From Sphingobium sp. (GTDB lineage Bacteria; Pseudomonadota; Alphaproteobacteria; Sphingomonadales; Sphingomonadaceae), in assembly GCA_030148625.1 (NCBI GenBank), contig JASBTC010000386.1, positions 1 through 13,907 on the forward strand: a stretch of 13,907 nt of DNA, read 5' to 3'. Position 1 is the stretch's first letter. The number at the start of each line of letters is the position of its first letter. Of the stretch, positions 13,173 to 13,907 are shown piece by piece. The position numbers and the translations under genes are program-made. The notes beneath the pieces were generated by a model. That model made no database searches and was not told where the DNA came from. It was given only the letters and a program-made list of their open reading frames with translations.

Positions 13173-13218
13173 TAGAGAGCCGAAACGCCGAACATGCAGT
13201 CAGGGAGGGATGGGGCAA

Positions 13219-13907
13219 ATGGTTTTGAAGACGGGAACGCGCATTTCGCGACGGGCAATGCTGCTGGCGACGTGTGTCACGGCAATTCTCGGTAGCGGGC
13301 AGGCTATCGCGCAGGATGGTTCGGCGGCTGTCGCCGCGCAATCCGATGCGGCCGCGCCCGAAGCCGCCGATATCGTCGTCACGGGATCGCGGATCGCGCG
13401 GCGTGACCTGACCTCGAACAGTCCGATCGTGACCACGAACGAACAGGCGCTTGAAAATACCGGTGCGGTCGAACTCGAGCAGAGCCTGTTGCGGCTGCCC
13501 CAGTTCACCCCGGGCGGTACCCAGTTCCAGACCGCATTGCTGATCGGCGGCAATGTCGGGCAAGGCGCCCTCAATCTCCGCGGATTGGGATCCGCGCGTA
13601 ACCTGGTGCTGCTCGATGGCCGTCGCGCGCAACCGGCCGCCGCCAATCTCCAGATCGACGTCAGCTCGATTCCGGCCTCGCTGATCGAAGGGGTGGAGGT
13701 GATCACGGGTGGTGCCTCGGCCGTCTATGGGTCCGACGCGATCGCGGGCGTCACCAACTTCAAGCTCAAGCGCAATTTCACCGGCATCGAACTCGCGTCG
13801 CAGGTCGGCATCACCGAACGCGGCGATGGGCGAACCGTCGATACCAGCCTGACGGCCGGCGCCAAATTCGCCGGCGGCAGGGGATCCGCCATCATGGCGC
13901 TGAGCTA
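13219..13907 (+). CDS. TonB-dependent receptor, N-terminal part (cut by window edge)
   Basis: The first 229 residues are visible and the frame is open at the right edge. Residues 1-31 form a signal peptide (cut after AIA). A TonB-box-like DIVVTGSRIARRD lies at 51-63. The plug domain follows, with LNLRGLGSARNLVLLDGRR (119-136), IDVSSIPASLIEGVEVITGG (146-165) and SAVYGSDAIAGVTNFKLKRNF (167-187). This is the DIVVTGSRI receptor class expanded in sphingomonads. The ATG at 13219 is 9 nt from AGGGAGGG. An in-frame ATG at 13210 directly abuts that site, too close to be the start. By family it imports a large or scarce ligand such as an oligopeptide, glycan or siderophore. The exported peptidase and MHS symporter upstream make a peptide-like ligand plausible, but the receptor has its own promoter. 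Confidence 0.94.
   Translation, partial: MVLKTGTRISRRAMLLATCVTAILGSGQAIAQDGSAAVAAQSDAAAPEAADIVVTGSRIARRDLTSNSPIVTTNEQALENTGAVELEQSLLRLPQFTPGGTQFQTALLIGGNVGQGALNLRGLGSARNLVLLDGRRAQPAAANLQIDVSSIPASLIEGVEVITGGASAVYGSDAIAGVTNFKLKRNFTGIELASQVGITERGDGRTVDTSLTAGAKFAGGRGSAIMALS

Overview
The window reads as chromosomal DNA of a sphingomonad (Alphaproteobacteria, Sphingomonadaceae or close kin). The signs are high GC with strong third-position bias, two TonB-dependent receptors with typical N-termini (DIVVTARK and DIVVTGSRI TonB-box regions), a BapA/DmpA-type peptidase with a signal peptide, a general-stress (EcfG-type) promoter, and a palindromic interspersed repeat of a kind I recall from sphingomonads. 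Family assignments come from motifs read by eye; no database search was run.

Region 1 (1-5375) is a divergent cluster around a short AT-rich control region (about 3395-3550). On the minus strand run a KshA/Neverland-like Rieske oxygenase, an NTF2/SnoaL-like small protein and a TonB-dependent receptor cut by the left edge. On the plus strand run an Lrp/AsnC regulator, an SRPBCC protein and a glyoxalase-II-like metallo-beta-lactamase, joined by 4-nt and 1-nt overlaps. The whole looks like one regulated uptake-and-oxidation module for an unidentified small molecule. It is the best candidate here for an undescribed system.

Region 2 (5376-7946) is a phenylalanine-to-tyrosine operon: phenylalanine 4-hydroxylase (phhA), an aromatic/aspartate aminotransferase and pterin-4a-carbinolamine dehydratase (phhB), coupled by two ATGA overlaps. 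PhhA makes tyrosine using tetrahydropterin, PhhB recycles the pterin, and the aminotransferase probably converts tyrosine to 4-hydroxyphenylpyruvate. The first gene has a TATAAT box 7 bp before its ATG and may be leaderless; a dyad lies just upstream.

Region 3 (7918-9804, minus strand) is a direct-reversal alkylation repair operon: O6-alkylguanine-DNA alkyltransferase, an Oxygenase-NA-type 2OG-Fe(II) oxygenase and AlkB, all overlapping. AlkB overlaps phhB tail to tail by 29 bp.

Region 4 (9805-10330) holds the repair-operon upstream region, a 137-bp repeat with 13-bp terminal inverted repeats and three internal palindromes, and a 48-aa lmo0937-family membrane protein behind a consensus EcfG stress promoter.

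Region 5 (10330-13907) holds a secreted self-cleaving P1-family (DmpA/BapA-like) aminopeptidase, an MHS-family MFS symporter 25 bp downstream, a 392-bp non-coding stretch with hairpins, a promoter overlapped by an 11-bp inverted repeat and a foldable leader, and the start of a second TonB-dependent receptor. Together these could form a peptide or amino-acid-conjugate uptake and hydrolysis set.
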